A stretch of DNA of 64,000 nucleotides from Guadua angustifolia (Eukaryota; Streptophyta; Magnoliopsida; Poales; Poaceae): positions 12,783,791 to 12,847,790 of the forward strand of contig CM070520.1 in assembly GCA_036346375.1 (NCBI GenBank). The letters are read 5' to 3'. The position numbers and the translations under genes are program-made. A model generated the notes under the pieces. It was given only the letters and a program-made list of their open reading frames with translations, ran no database searches and was not told where the DNA came from. Shown piece by piece: positions 35,127 to 45,690 of the stretch. Position 1 is the stretch's first letter; each line of letters begins with the position of its first letter.

Positions 35127-35504
35127 TCAAAAATAAGATTTGAAATCCTGCCCCAGATCTTCGTGAAGCTCCCTGCCGGGAGGGAGCACCCTGTCCGCGT
35201 CCACAGTGTCCTCATCTCTACCCGGCATGACATGACAGTGACAACGATGAGTTGCTTCTGACCTGAAGAACATGTCATCAATCCTGTCATCTCTGAGCAG
35301 TAGCTTGATGACAAGACAATTTCCCATCTTAACCCATCTGGTCGCTTCATCATTGGTGGACCTCATGGGCCGGAAGATCATCATCAATGCGCGGTCTTGT
35401 TCACGGAGGCGGTCTCCCCGGTGGGCGAGCTCTGCTCGATGCGGTACTGTGATTGCTCTGAGGCAGTGTGATGCGAGCTCTGCTCTCTCATGAAGCAAGA
35501 TCAA
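35127..35504 (-). pseudogene. 125-codon ORF fragment, unrecognised
   Basis: A minus-strand open frame with ordinary amino-acid composition (for example GNCLVIKLLLRDDRIDDMFF) inside AT-rich repeat DNA. Part of it (35247-35302, the LLLRDDRIDDMF region) also exists as a short separate copy at 34816-34871. It probably derives from a larger gene or transposon protein, but I cannot name a family. Confidence 0.35.
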
Positions 35505-35520
35505 GAAAAATGGTCCTCGT

Positions 35521-36199
35521 TCTCCATTGGTACGATAGCTTGAAGTTTTTTTTTCGCTTGATGGGGAGACTTCGGGATTAAAAAGATGTCAGTTGAAGAT
35601 GCAACTGAATTTAAAATTTTATAACATCTGTTGGTAGATTATACTTTTAGAGTTTTACTAGTAAATGTTTTGCTCCAATGTTAGTTTGAGATGAAGTTTT
35701 AAAGTGCAAAAAGAAGTTTGTTTTTATGTGGACTGAACTATCTGGCCATCAAAATTCCCAAAGGAAATTACACAACAAGAAGGTGGGATGAGTATTATGG
35801 AGTTTGGCCTGATTAATTTCAAGTTGATATTTCTTTAAGATCATACATGAGAAGGAGAAATGACCAAGTAGAAAATGCATAAAACTCGTCTTTACTTTTG
35901 TTTATAGAAACCAATAATTATTTAAGAACGATCACCAACGGAACAACAGTGTGAATGCATCAATGTCAAGACTCGAGACCCCTATACCACGTAGCATATC
36001 ATACCTGAATGTTCAGCACTCAGCAATACGAGGATCGAGGCGCATTAAGAGAGGAGTGAGTTGGTGCAAACTAACACCTAAAACTAATGTTTTTGGTTTT
36101 TATTAATTCTGGAAATTCACAAAATAATAGCTAAACTAAACAAATCAATCTAGGATAATTGATCTAATATTTTGAAAGAAGCTAGATTAAGCATACATA
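35521..36199. other. Unassigned sequence
   Basis: AT-rich, without recognisable genes or repeats; only short ORFs occur. Confidence 0.25.
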
Positions 36200-36420
36200 C
36201 TAGAGACCAATTATACATAAACAAGAATTAATATATCAGAATCCATACTCACTAATTTTCATCAAAAACACGATATGGATCTTTTACATGAAAGCACAAA
36301 CCTCAAACAATCTCCAAACTTTTCTCAATTTTCCTTATACTTTCTCTGCTTTTCCTTCTATTTCTTCTATTTTTCCTCTCTGTGCACTGTTCGCTCGCAC
36401 TATAGTGCGATCCTGTAGCG
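36200..36420 (+). repeat. Dispersed repeat, copy 2, with a 16-bp palindrome
   Basis: An inverted relative of 14180-14420. Its right part contains TCGCACTATAGTGCGA (36395-36410), a perfect 16-bp palindrome, followed by GTAGCGATGCTGTAGC. The family is unassigned. Confidence 0.45.
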
Positions 36421-36682
36421 ATGCTGTAGCATGAACACTGTATCAATGGAATCCCTGGTACACTTTCGTGTAAGTGTAGAAGAAATCGCTAAAAATGCAA
36501 AGCACGAACGTTTGCAATTTGACAGATTCTTGTGGACGGATGCATTTTGACATATTCCTGTGGACGGTTGCAGCGCGAGAGATTTCTAACGCCTTCGGCA
36601 GCACCAAAAGACCAGGAACCATCTCAGCATCAGTATTTGTTTTAATGACTTCGGCACTTAGAAGGGAATTTTTTTACTGTTC

Positions 36683-38185
36683 TAGCCGAAAGTGAGAAAA
36701 TAATTACGGTTTTAACTGCCATGCTGATAAAATTTCAAAACTAACCCCTAAACAGTAAAATTCCGCCAATCCATTCCGCCGAATAATTTTTTAAATTTTT
36801 AAAACGGTTTCATGCGATCATTTTTTCCATGGATTGGAACCGCGAATTTTTTATTTATTTTTTATTTTGCTGCGGATTGGAACCGCGAATACTTTTTTAT
36901 TTTTTTATTTTCCCGGATCAGTACTGCAGAATAATATTTTTTATTTTTTATTCCTCCGCGGATCAGCACAGCGGAATATTTTGTGGTTTTTTTTTACAAC
37001 GCTTTTTTGGCGGAAAGGTCGCTGTTGGAGGAACATTTTGCAGTATGGGAACGACGGGAAATTATTGCAGCACAGGGAAACATGTACTATCCAAAGTTTG
37101 GTAGGACGGGCGATTTTTCTTATCTGAAAGTGCTACATTTACTCCAACATTTTAATTTGGGAAAACGAGAGCTTGGTTGATCCTTTTCTCTAACTGCATG
37201 CCACATTGCTATTTCATGTAAACTTACCTTTTATGTTTCTAACCGCTCTTCCTTTTCCTCTGGAACGCATTATCTCAAGTGAAGTGACAAAAGTTGCAGT
37301 AAATGTAGCACTTTTCCTACATTTCGACCGGTCCTACTAGCCGCAAATAACATTGCACGCCGGTTCACATTGATCAAACTAGTAGGACCCTAGTTTGACA
37401 TGTAAAATTCTAACAATTATTAAAATAACACCGACTTTTCCTACATTTCGCGACCGGTCCTACTAGCCGCAAATAACATTGCACGCCGTTCACATGGATC
37501 GAAAAAATTTTCTACCGAATAAAAGAACATTACCTCATTATTTTAAGTCACCACATGGAATCATGTGTTCAAAATTTTTAACGCTTTTACTCAATCGCCG
37601 GAAAATTAAATTTCGAACTCAAATGGCTTGACCGATTGCACGGACTTAAACTCACGAATAAGCGAATAAAATATAGATTTACAAATTATATGTACTGCAA
37701 AATACGACTAATTTTCTTAAGATGATTTTAATGTTTTTCTGGCGAACTTAATTTTTTCTCCGCCCATTTTTTTTTTTTCCACGCACTTTTTTTTCTCGCA
37801 CTAGAATCAGAGAAAATCATTTAAAAATTAATAAAATATTCCATGAATTTTGTGAAAAAAGACTGCAAAAAATAAAAATAGAAAAAATCCAGAAATATTC
37901 CACTGTGGTGATCCGCGGAGAAATAAAAATATTATTCCGCTGTACCGATCCACGGAAAATTAAAAAAGTATTCCGCGGTTCTAATCCGTGACAAAATAAA
38001 AAAAAATTCGTGGTTCCAATCATGAAATGAGGGAAATTTTTAAAAATATTCATTGTTGTAATTCAAGGAAAAAATAATAAAAATAATTTCATGGATCGAT
38101 CCAAGGGAAAACGCTTAAATTTTTTTTAAATTATTCTTTATCGAGGCAATGGCTAAAACCGTAATTATTTTTTTCACTTTCGCTA
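36683..38185. mobile_element. Element with ~330-bp inverted repeats (MULE-like)
   Basis: 36683-37010 pairs with the reverse complement of 37850-38185. The outer ends read TAGCCGAAAGTGA and TAGCGAAAGTGA, followed by AATAATTACGG in both. Long terminal inverted repeats of this size are typical of Mutator-like elements, but I could not find the 9-bp target duplication. Each arm contains about four units of GCGGAT(C/T)(G/A)G-AC-GCGGAAT spaced by T-rich runs. The central part has no transposase and holds a 73-bp direct repeat. Non-autonomous. Confidence 0.7.
37308..37506. repeat. Two 73-bp direct repeats in the element core
   Basis: 37308-37381 and 37432-37506 share CTTTTCCTACATTTCG, ACCGGTCCTACTAGCCGC and AACATTGCACGCCG, with two or three small indels. 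The spacer has ACTAGTAGGACC, the inverse of GGTCCTACTAG within each unit, so stems can form between them. Confidence 0.8.
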
Positions 38186-38205
38186 AAACAAAGAAAAAGT
38201 CCTTA

Positions 38206-40031
38206 GACCAACTCCAACGGTTTCTTCATTTCATTCCTTCCCACCTCAAGGAATCACTTCCCAAATTTCATTCTTCCTCGAAAAACACTCCAACAGATTC
38301 CTTCCCATTCCCTTCCTCATTAAAAATACTTATTCTTCTAACTACCAACTTCTATACCAATTTGTAACTGCTTTCTAGTGCTTGAAGTTACATCTTGCAT
38401 TATGAAAAAACAAACTTGCTTTCTGTATATTAAGCATGTGGAGTAATATGATTAGTTGCTCTATCCTGTACATGAAATCTTAACTATCAGAAAAACTTCA
38501 GGCACTTGTATTGCTAGACGAGAGAGTATTGATTAATTTTGTAAACATCGCATGCAAGAAACAACACTGGAGCCAGCACACAAGAAGTGAAGGGCATTCC
38601 GGTTGAACCCAGAATTGCACAGAATCACATTCTACTTCAACACAGCAAGCGCATCACTGAAACAACAAAACCACAAAAAACAAAGGATCAAGAAATGTGT
38701 AGGTGAAGACAAGATGCATGCAATCTGATACTTACAAAGACACACAAGTTGACAGGCAGAAAACAATGCCCTACGAAAGGAGAGCAGACGTCATAGATAC
38801 AAATACCCAGATACGAAAAACTTGTTGAAAAGCTACATACATAGTAGCTGGAAGATAATAAATCTAGCATCAGTCAAGAGCATTAAAAAAAGAACCACAA
38901 CATATAGATCCAATATATATGCAAAGTTCCATGGCCAAAGTAGAACTTATATCTGGGATGACAACTTATATATCTCAAAATCGTGGATTTGAATCTAAAG
39001 CTTCACGGAATGGCCAATACCATACCAATACCAGCATCATATATTTACATTCGAACAGATGGCATATTACTTAAGTAATAATGCATCGATAAATAGCAAA
39101 TACATCTCCAAATTTCCAACTGCACAAAATGTTTGGATAAGCAAAACATGATACATATTTGTGGCATCTTATACTAGCAGCAATTACACATGCAACAATG
39201 TTCCATGCTAATAAATAATCAAAAGAACATGTGCGGCTGTTAGTGTTTTTAGACAATACACAAGTCTGTGCTACGGCTGGGTTTAAAAAGAGTAATTTCA
39301 TGAGATTCGCTTTTCCTATATCAGAAAGAACCATTTTCCATAACAAACTAGCACCATTTTTCCTTATCTGTTGTGCAGAAATCTGGAATATATCGCCTCA
39401 ACTCCTTTATGAATACACATAAATCTTGACCACAATATTCACTACCTTTACCGTAATATTCCCTAAAAGTTCATTTCACAGCTAAGTAGATCACAGTGCC
39501 AGAGGGGAGGAGCGGAGGAGGCAACGAACACCACCACGAGCAGTGCCGATTAAGTCTGGATTTCACCCAACCGCACCCAATCGAAACCCTAATCGACATG
39601 GAGCGAATAAAGTCTGCATTTCACACAACCGCACCCAATCGAAACCGAGATCCAAATCGGCCAAATCTGGTACTTCCTGCTATACCGGGGCGAGAGAGTA
39701 CCTGCCGCCTTGATGCTGCTTTATGCTGCCTCGCTCCGATGGCTCCAGATGAGGGCTTATGCTCCGTCGCCGAGAGCCGCCGCCGCCTGGTCCGCTTGCT
39801 GCGGCCCCGCCTCCCCGGATCCCACCCGACGCGAAGAGAAGACCGCATATCTCGAAGCGGTGCGAGAGGGCGATAGGAATGGAGAGAGGATCCCGTGACG
39901 CTGGGAACCTCTCTCCTATCTCCCGCTGACGCGCCTGCCGACGGGACTCCGTTGGAGCGTGGAAGGACTGCACAGTCGCCGCTTTCCCATGGAGACGGGA
40001 CGGAACCGGACGGACACCGTTGGAGTTGGTC
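38206..40031. mobile_element. TIR element with TTA target duplication (PIF/Harbinger-like)
   Basis: Perfect 15-bp terminal inverted repeats GACCAACTCCAACGG occur at 38206-38220 and, inverted, at 40017-40031. They are flanked by TTA at 38203-38205 and 40032-40034. A 3-bp TTA duplication is the signature of PIF/Harbinger (Tourist) elements. No transposase is visible. The interior is AT-rich to 39470, then GC-rich with leader-like AAACCCTAATCGACATGG and two ~37-bp direct repeats (39552-39588 and 39609-39646). The GC-rich part may be captured host sequence. Confidence 0.65.
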
Positions 40032-40090
40032 TTAGAAGGAGCTGTCGTTGATTTTCTGAAGAGTTGGCTCTGATCAGGAGAGCAGAGCAG

Positions 40091-40441
40091 AGGAAGACTG
40101 ACATTAGTCATGATATTAAGAAAACCACCATATCTTGCTACTTCTATGCGCCAGTCACGTAAAATATCATGACTCCTAGCTTATTTGTTCAATCCATCCA
40201 TATTGTGCCTTGCTTCTGGCAACAACTTGGACCAAACTTCTTCGAGCCAACTCAGTAACAATCTTACCTGCTGTTTCCTCTGCAGGTTTATGCTTTGCCG
40301 GATGTGGAATGACGCGTTCTGCTATCCATAATTCGATAATATCTTGTACTGATATATCATAATCCTCAGGAAAAGCAGCAAGATAGAGAAAACAATATTT
40401 TAAATAATGATTTGACAAGTCATCGTAACTACGAGCTAATA
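40091..40441 (-). pseudogene. NBS-LRR gene fragment (RNBS-D to MHD region)
   Basis: A 350-bp minus-strand piece collinear with 19436-19784 of the NLR gene. It encodes YCFLYLAAFPEDYDISVQD (RNBS-D) and the following winged-helix region, with a frame break near 40175. The homology continues a few bases past the exon end into the intron (AGTCTTCCTCT on the coding strand), so the fragment came from genomic DNA rather than from mRNA. No P-loop, kinase-2 or LRR is nearby. It lies 57 bp from the TIR element ending at 40031. A dead gene fragment. Confidence 0.85.
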
Positions 40442-40443
40442 AT

Positions 40444-41562
40444 GCAGTTGCTCCAGCATGAGCGGATCATATCACACAGTGGTCTTCTCGCCCAAGTAAC
40501 GACGACGACGAGTTTTGGAATGGCTTGAACTCTGTTACCGTTCGTATTTAATAAATTCAGGTGGGGTCCATCTCCAAACAAATCAGGTTGGGTTAAACAA
40601 ACCATCAAACTTATCGATATCATTCCAGCGCAGATTGGTGTGGTTGGTATAGACTATTTCATCACCTAAAGTGATCTTTCAGCACAGATTGCACAGCTTC
40701 AATGCCGGTTCGACATCGGGTCGATATTAGCCATACCAACAGAAAGGGTGATATTATCTATTGAACATATTAAACTACTTTAAGACTACTACCATTTATT
40801 TAAAGTAATATTACAAATTAAATTTAGTGTGTATATAATTAAACATATATATGCTTATAAATATATATTATTATATTAAACTTTGGAAAGGTGTGCCGAT
40901 ATAGGTTGGCACCGAATGTATCACTCCAAAAATCAAACCGTTATAATGTCAAAATTGTATTGATAATTATGATCATCGTAGCATCCTCAAAAATATATAG
41001 AAATTAAAGTTTATATTCGGTGATGTTGTTGCCAAAATTCACTAAGATATTTGTGCCATACAAATGCAGAACTGAGGGAATTACACGCGTGACGCTTGTT
41101 CGAACTTGGAAGAAATATAAAGGACAGTAACAATTGGGCCCCGTACGACAGGTGGACAAAATCAAAATCAAACGAGAACCACGGCCTAATTATTAACTAT
41201 ACCAGCTTATATATAATATCAGCTGAACAACAACAATCGTCAAGAATCCACTTGTGAACTTCTACGAGGACAAACCAATGCCGTATCTTTCCACCAGCAG
41301 AAACAACAATTAGCTCCTCTCAATGATTGCCTTGTTCTATTAATAAAACTAGCAGACTTAGCCGCACAATTGCGAACTAGATATTTTGATATAGTTGTCT
41401 TTGATATACAACTTTATTTCCTATAATTGAAATACAAATGTATTTGTTTTTGTAGTCTGGCCTCAATAAAATAACTGATCATGATCCTTCTCTTATTCTT
41501 TCAACTAGTCATGTGCCTTGCAATCTAAAACTCAATTTGCAACAAAAAGTTTATTTGCAAAG
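40444..41562. other. Unassigned AT-rich sequence
   Basis: No coding sequence or repeat boundary was recognised. Confidence 0.25.
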
Positions 41563-41680
41563 AGCACTAATAGTGGTAAAGGTAGGTAATTAAAGAGCAA
41601 TAGTAAAGGTGGGTAATTAAGAGCACTAACAGTGGCAAAGGTGGATAATTAAAGAGCAGTGGCAAATGCGGGTAATTTTG
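41563..41680. repeat. Four-unit degenerate tandem repeat
   Basis: Units of 26-33 bp on the pattern AGAGCACTAATAGTGG..AAAGGT.GGTAATTA are repeated four times, with the third unit closest to the first. Confidence 0.8.
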
Positions 41681-42419
41681 ATGAAGTGACATGGGAAGAA
41701 ACTCTCACTTTATATAGTATAAAGATTAATGTGAGAATCTCTAATTTTCTTTTATAGGATTATTGTAAGAATTTTTTTACTCTTAAATTGAAGGAGGTGT
41801 TTTAAATACCACCACTTATTTTTATTTATATAGATCACCAATCTAGATGGACATGGACACGATGACGATAGTTTTTTTTAAAAAATAATTAAGTTGAGCA
41901 ATTAGCTGGTACAATACAAATGAGACGTTCTGGATCTATAGAAAACAAGAAGATGAGCAAAATATCAAATGTTGCAGCATTTACCTGGGGCGGGCTCAAT
42001 CGCGTGCCGTCTTTCCTCCATCCGCACCTACCCCGTTGGTTGTCTCAGGGCTACCGCTCTGCCGACTATGACAATTGACAACTGCAGCCGGTTGGATGTA
42101 TAGATATCGAATTCGTCGTAAACTCTAGCAAATCGTGAACTAGTTTAGCATACAAGGTTCATATTCATAGTAAAAATTGATAAAAAAACTAGATCTATGT
42201 CCGTGTGTTTCTATGAAAAATAAAGTTAGTAACGAAACATAAAGGTCAAGCAATAAAAGAAAATCGTGCTGCAAGATCAAACATCTATTTCTTCCGATTG
42301 CAAAAGTTTTTATGGTTTCTTCTCCGGTATGAATTAAAACCAAATATATTGTACGTAGCAATATATATTACCAATCTCAAAAATCAATCAATCATTTTTA
42401 TTCTTTTGCAATTTTATTA
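41681..42419. other. Unassigned sequence
   Basis: AT-rich; no gene or repeat recognised. Confidence 0.25.
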
Positions 42420-42960
42420 CCAGCTCGCGGCTCTTCTTCCTCTCACCATGCCCGCAGCAAGATGCCTCGGCGCCGCTAACCTCGCTTCGTCGCTTCGCTG
42501 TTTCGCTATCCACCGCCTTCAGAAGCGGCGACACGAGGCTTCCTCGAGCATGAGGCGCCGCCGGCTTACCACCATTCCGGACCACTAGCCGCTACGCGAT
42601 CGCTTCTGACGCCCGCCGTTTCGCCAAGGGCGTCTGCCGCCCTCAAGCTTTACGTTTTTCCTCCTACCGAGCACGCCATGGCGCATCAGGAGTCCGCTTC
42701 ACCGCTTACTTTCCGGACATGCTATGGCGGCGTGGTCACGCCGAGAAAGGGGCCACCGCCGCCACCCATTTTTGCACCTCCGCGTTTTTGATCGCCATCG
42801 CCGGGCGCGCAAGACTTCTTCGCTTCGGGCGGTGGTCCACGATCGGCGGTTCGCCGCTTCTTCCTGTGATGACCCTCTCACCTTTTGCCGCCTACTTGTT
42901 TCTATACCGCATACCTAGCCATCATCGCTTCACCGCCATGACGCGCGAACCCATGAAGGT
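42420..42960. other. GC-rich segment ending at the assembly gap
   Basis: An abrupt rise in GC content with open frames on both strands (for example 42719-42960 plus). The translation has normal composition but I recognise no domain. It ends at the gap, so it may be the 5' part of an element or gene cut by the missing sequence. Confidence 0.3.
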
Positions 42961-43060
42961 NNNNNNNNNNNNNNNNNNNNNNNNNNNNNNNNNNNNNNNN
43001 NNNNNNNNNNNNNNNNNNNNNNNNNNNNNNNNNNNNNNNNNNNNNNNNNNNNNNNNNNNN
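42961..43060. other. Assembly gap (100 N)
   Basis: Exactly one hundred undetermined bases, the usual placeholder for a scaffold gap of unknown size. The retroelement on the right begins in mid-gene, so real sequence (reverse transcriptase, protease, gag) is probably missing here. Confidence 0.95.
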
Positions 43061-43089
43061 GAATCCAACACCACCGCTACTAAGTTCGA

Positions 43090-43482
43090 GATCTGAAGAT
43101 TGTTGGACCATGTACTTGATGGGTCTCGTGCCTATGAACGCCCGGGGGATGGGGTTGTGTTAGTCTCCCCCAAGGAGAGCAACTCCAATACGTCATTCAA
43201 TTGTACTTTGCCGCAACCAACAACGCAGCAGAGTACGAAGGCCTCTTAGTAGGGCTACGAGCATGCAAAGCGCTCGGAGTCCAGCGGCTAACTGTGAAAG
43301 GAGATTCACAGTTGGTCATCAATCAGGTCAATAAGGAGTATCAATGTTTCGATAACTCAATGGCGCTTTACCTGGTTGAAGTAAGGAAGATGGAGAAGTA
43401 CTTCAAGAATTTCGAGGTACTCTTCATCCCTAGGAAGGACAATTCTCTGGCCGACCAACTCTCAAAGCTCGGTTCCTCTTAA
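43090..43482 (+). pseudogene. Ty3/Gypsy RNase H domain
   Basis: RNase H removes element RNA from RNA-DNA hybrids during reverse transcription. The open frame 43201-43482 includes NAAEYEGLLVGL (catalytic Glu), GDSQLVINQ (catalytic Asp) and RKDNSLADQLSKL (final Asp). The first catalytic motif (YFDGS-like) lies just upstream near 43110 but is thrown out of frame by a missing base, and a second slip lies near 43190. It continues directly into integrase. The 5' part of pol would lie in or beyond the gap. Confidence 0.88.
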
Positions 43483-43489
43483 GATTCTG

Positions 43490-44750
43490 CTCCGACAAGA
43501 GTGCTCGTCGAGCACTTATACAAGCCCTCCATTCCCTCTGTAGAGGAGGCATCATAGGCGTGAGGTAACGTCTCTCTTCTCGAGCATGGTGCGGATTGGA
43601 TGATGCCATTCATTCAATATCTTGCACATGGGACACTTCCTAAAGAAGAAGTTGAGCGTTCTCGGCTTATAAGATGATCCTCTCCTTACAAATTGATCGA
43701 GGGTGCCTTATACCACAAATGAGTACTAGGAGTTCTCTCCAAGTGCATTTCTCAAGAAGAGGACAAATACCTTCTTAGAGATATTCATGAAGGAATGTGC
43801 GGGGCTCACTCGTCTTTTAGAACGCTAGTGAGCAAGGCCTTCCGATTGGGTTACTATTAGCCAACGGCCTTAGCCGATGCTTGCTCAATCGTGATAACTT
43901 GCAAAGCATGCTAGTTTCATGCTCGCAGGGTCCATCAACCAGCTTCCCCCAAAGTCAGAAAGGCTGCAAGTACTTGCTCGTGGCTATCGACACTTTCACT
44001 AAGTGGATTGAAATTGAACCCGTGTCAACCATTTCGGCTCGAGCAGCCAGGAAGTTTTTTGTAGTAACGTGGTGACGTGTTTTGGCATTCCCAACCGCTT
44101 CATCACGGACAATGGCACTCAATTCACCAGTGAGCTATTTTAGGCCTATTGTGAAGACATCAGGACGAAGGTCTGCTTCACCTCTGTAGTGTATCCGCAG
44201 AGTAATGGAGCGACCGAGCGAGCAAATGGACAAATAATCCAAGGAATTAAAAAGAGAGTTTTCAAAACCTCAATCAAGATGGACAAAGTGGGAGGATGAG
44301 CTCTTCTATCCTTTGGTCACCAGACTACAAAGAAGTCGAGCTACGGTGAAACCCTTTCGGCTTTCATCTACTGTAGAGGCCATTTTGCTCATTGAAATCA
44401 TGCCGGGTTCTCCAAGAGTGCACACCGTCGACAACGATCGACCAAGATGGTGAGCGTCTCCTAGACCTCGCCCGAAGCAACACTTAACGAGCTTTGCTAC
44501 GATCCGCAGCTTACCTCTGAGCTCTTCGTAGGCATGTGGCTAAACCGCCGACTAAGGACCTTGTGTTGGCGATCTCGCCCTATGTCGAATCCAGGATTTG
44601 TCAAAAGCTAACAAGCTAATCCCCAGGTGGGAAGGTCCGTTCATAGTCGTCTCAGTAACACGCCCAGGAGCTATTCGCTTTGCGATGGAGGATGGTCGGG
44701 TGCTCGCCATCACATGGAACGTTGACCAACTACGTAAGTTCTTTGTCTAG
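43490..44750 (+). pseudogene. Ty3/Gypsy integrase
   Basis: The enzyme that inserts element cDNA into the host genome. An HHCC zinc-binding region (DIHEGMCGAHSSF ... ITCKAC, 43785-43910) is followed by the DDE core. The core has AIDTFTKWIE with the first Asp near 43990, FITDNGTQF with the second near 44107, and NGATERANGQIIQGIKK with the Glu near 44220. A C-terminal part near 44625-44745 has WEGPFIVVSVTRPGAI and ends DQLRKFFV before a stop, typical of grass Gypsy pol. At least seven frame breaks or stops interrupt it, so it is inactive as written. Confidence 0.88.
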
Positions 44751-44759
44751 TTTTTCATT

Positions 44760-45690
44760 ACCGCTTGTTCTGCACAAAGATCAACAGGTTTTTTTCTATA
44801 AAATTCGGTTCTTTCGCCCCCGTGATTTCTATTCTTTCCAAGATTTTGTGAATGTCCTTAAAGTCCCTACCTGTTGGTAAGCCGACTCAGCTTCGCACAA
44901 AGGCACACTCTCCTCCTCACGATCTTGATGATGGGATGTGCGCGTGTGGGCAAGAACATTTGCTTCAATCACATTATTCTAAGGTTTGGCTAGCGTGCAT
45001 AAGAACGACAAAAGTGCAAAGACCAGCGCTGGACCACTAAACTCGCCACCAGAGGCCTCAGTCTATATAAGCCGATTATGGTTCGCAGTAGTACTTCGCT
45101 GCAAGTTTATAATCGTATATAGACACCCTCTCGGATGGTCCAGAGTTTTAGTTTGATTCACGCGTGCCTGGTCGATTGTGAGCATTGTCGAGCAACCACA
45201 TGTTTTTCCTGTCCTCGTCGAAACCATGCTCACAACTAGGGGCATGGGTCAAGGCTCCCGAGGGATGAAGCCAAGCCACAGATTTCTTTCTCTCGACCTA
45301 CCCTATGCTTGCAACTCAAAGAAATGGTGTTGGATCGTTAAGGAAAAGTATCGCGATTTTTCTAACTCTCCGTGAATGAGCTCATGCTCATAACTTAAGT
45401 GCACGAACCGTTCCTGCTCACGGGGCTTAGTAGGGACGAACCACCGTGTTTTCTTAAAAACGTGGCGCCATGTCTTTGTTCTTACTATTTGAGTATACTA
45501 TTTTTCATTCTCCTCATTGTGCTTTGTCTATTTGTGTAGGCCATTCATTGGCAATGGGCAAGAAATAATCCGAACAAAACAAGTAAGGGACAAGTTATTT
45601 CAAAAAGGCTTTCCTTTATTCATTCAAGTTCATTGCATATTTTACAATGGTGCGCTAAGGGAGTTATGTTCACGAAGCCGCTTATTTGAT
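44760..45690. mobile_element. Non-coding spacer of the Gypsy element
   Basis: Between the end of pol and the antisense ORF. No coding domain was recognised. TATATAAG at 45064 is TATA-like but of unknown use. Confidence 0.35.
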
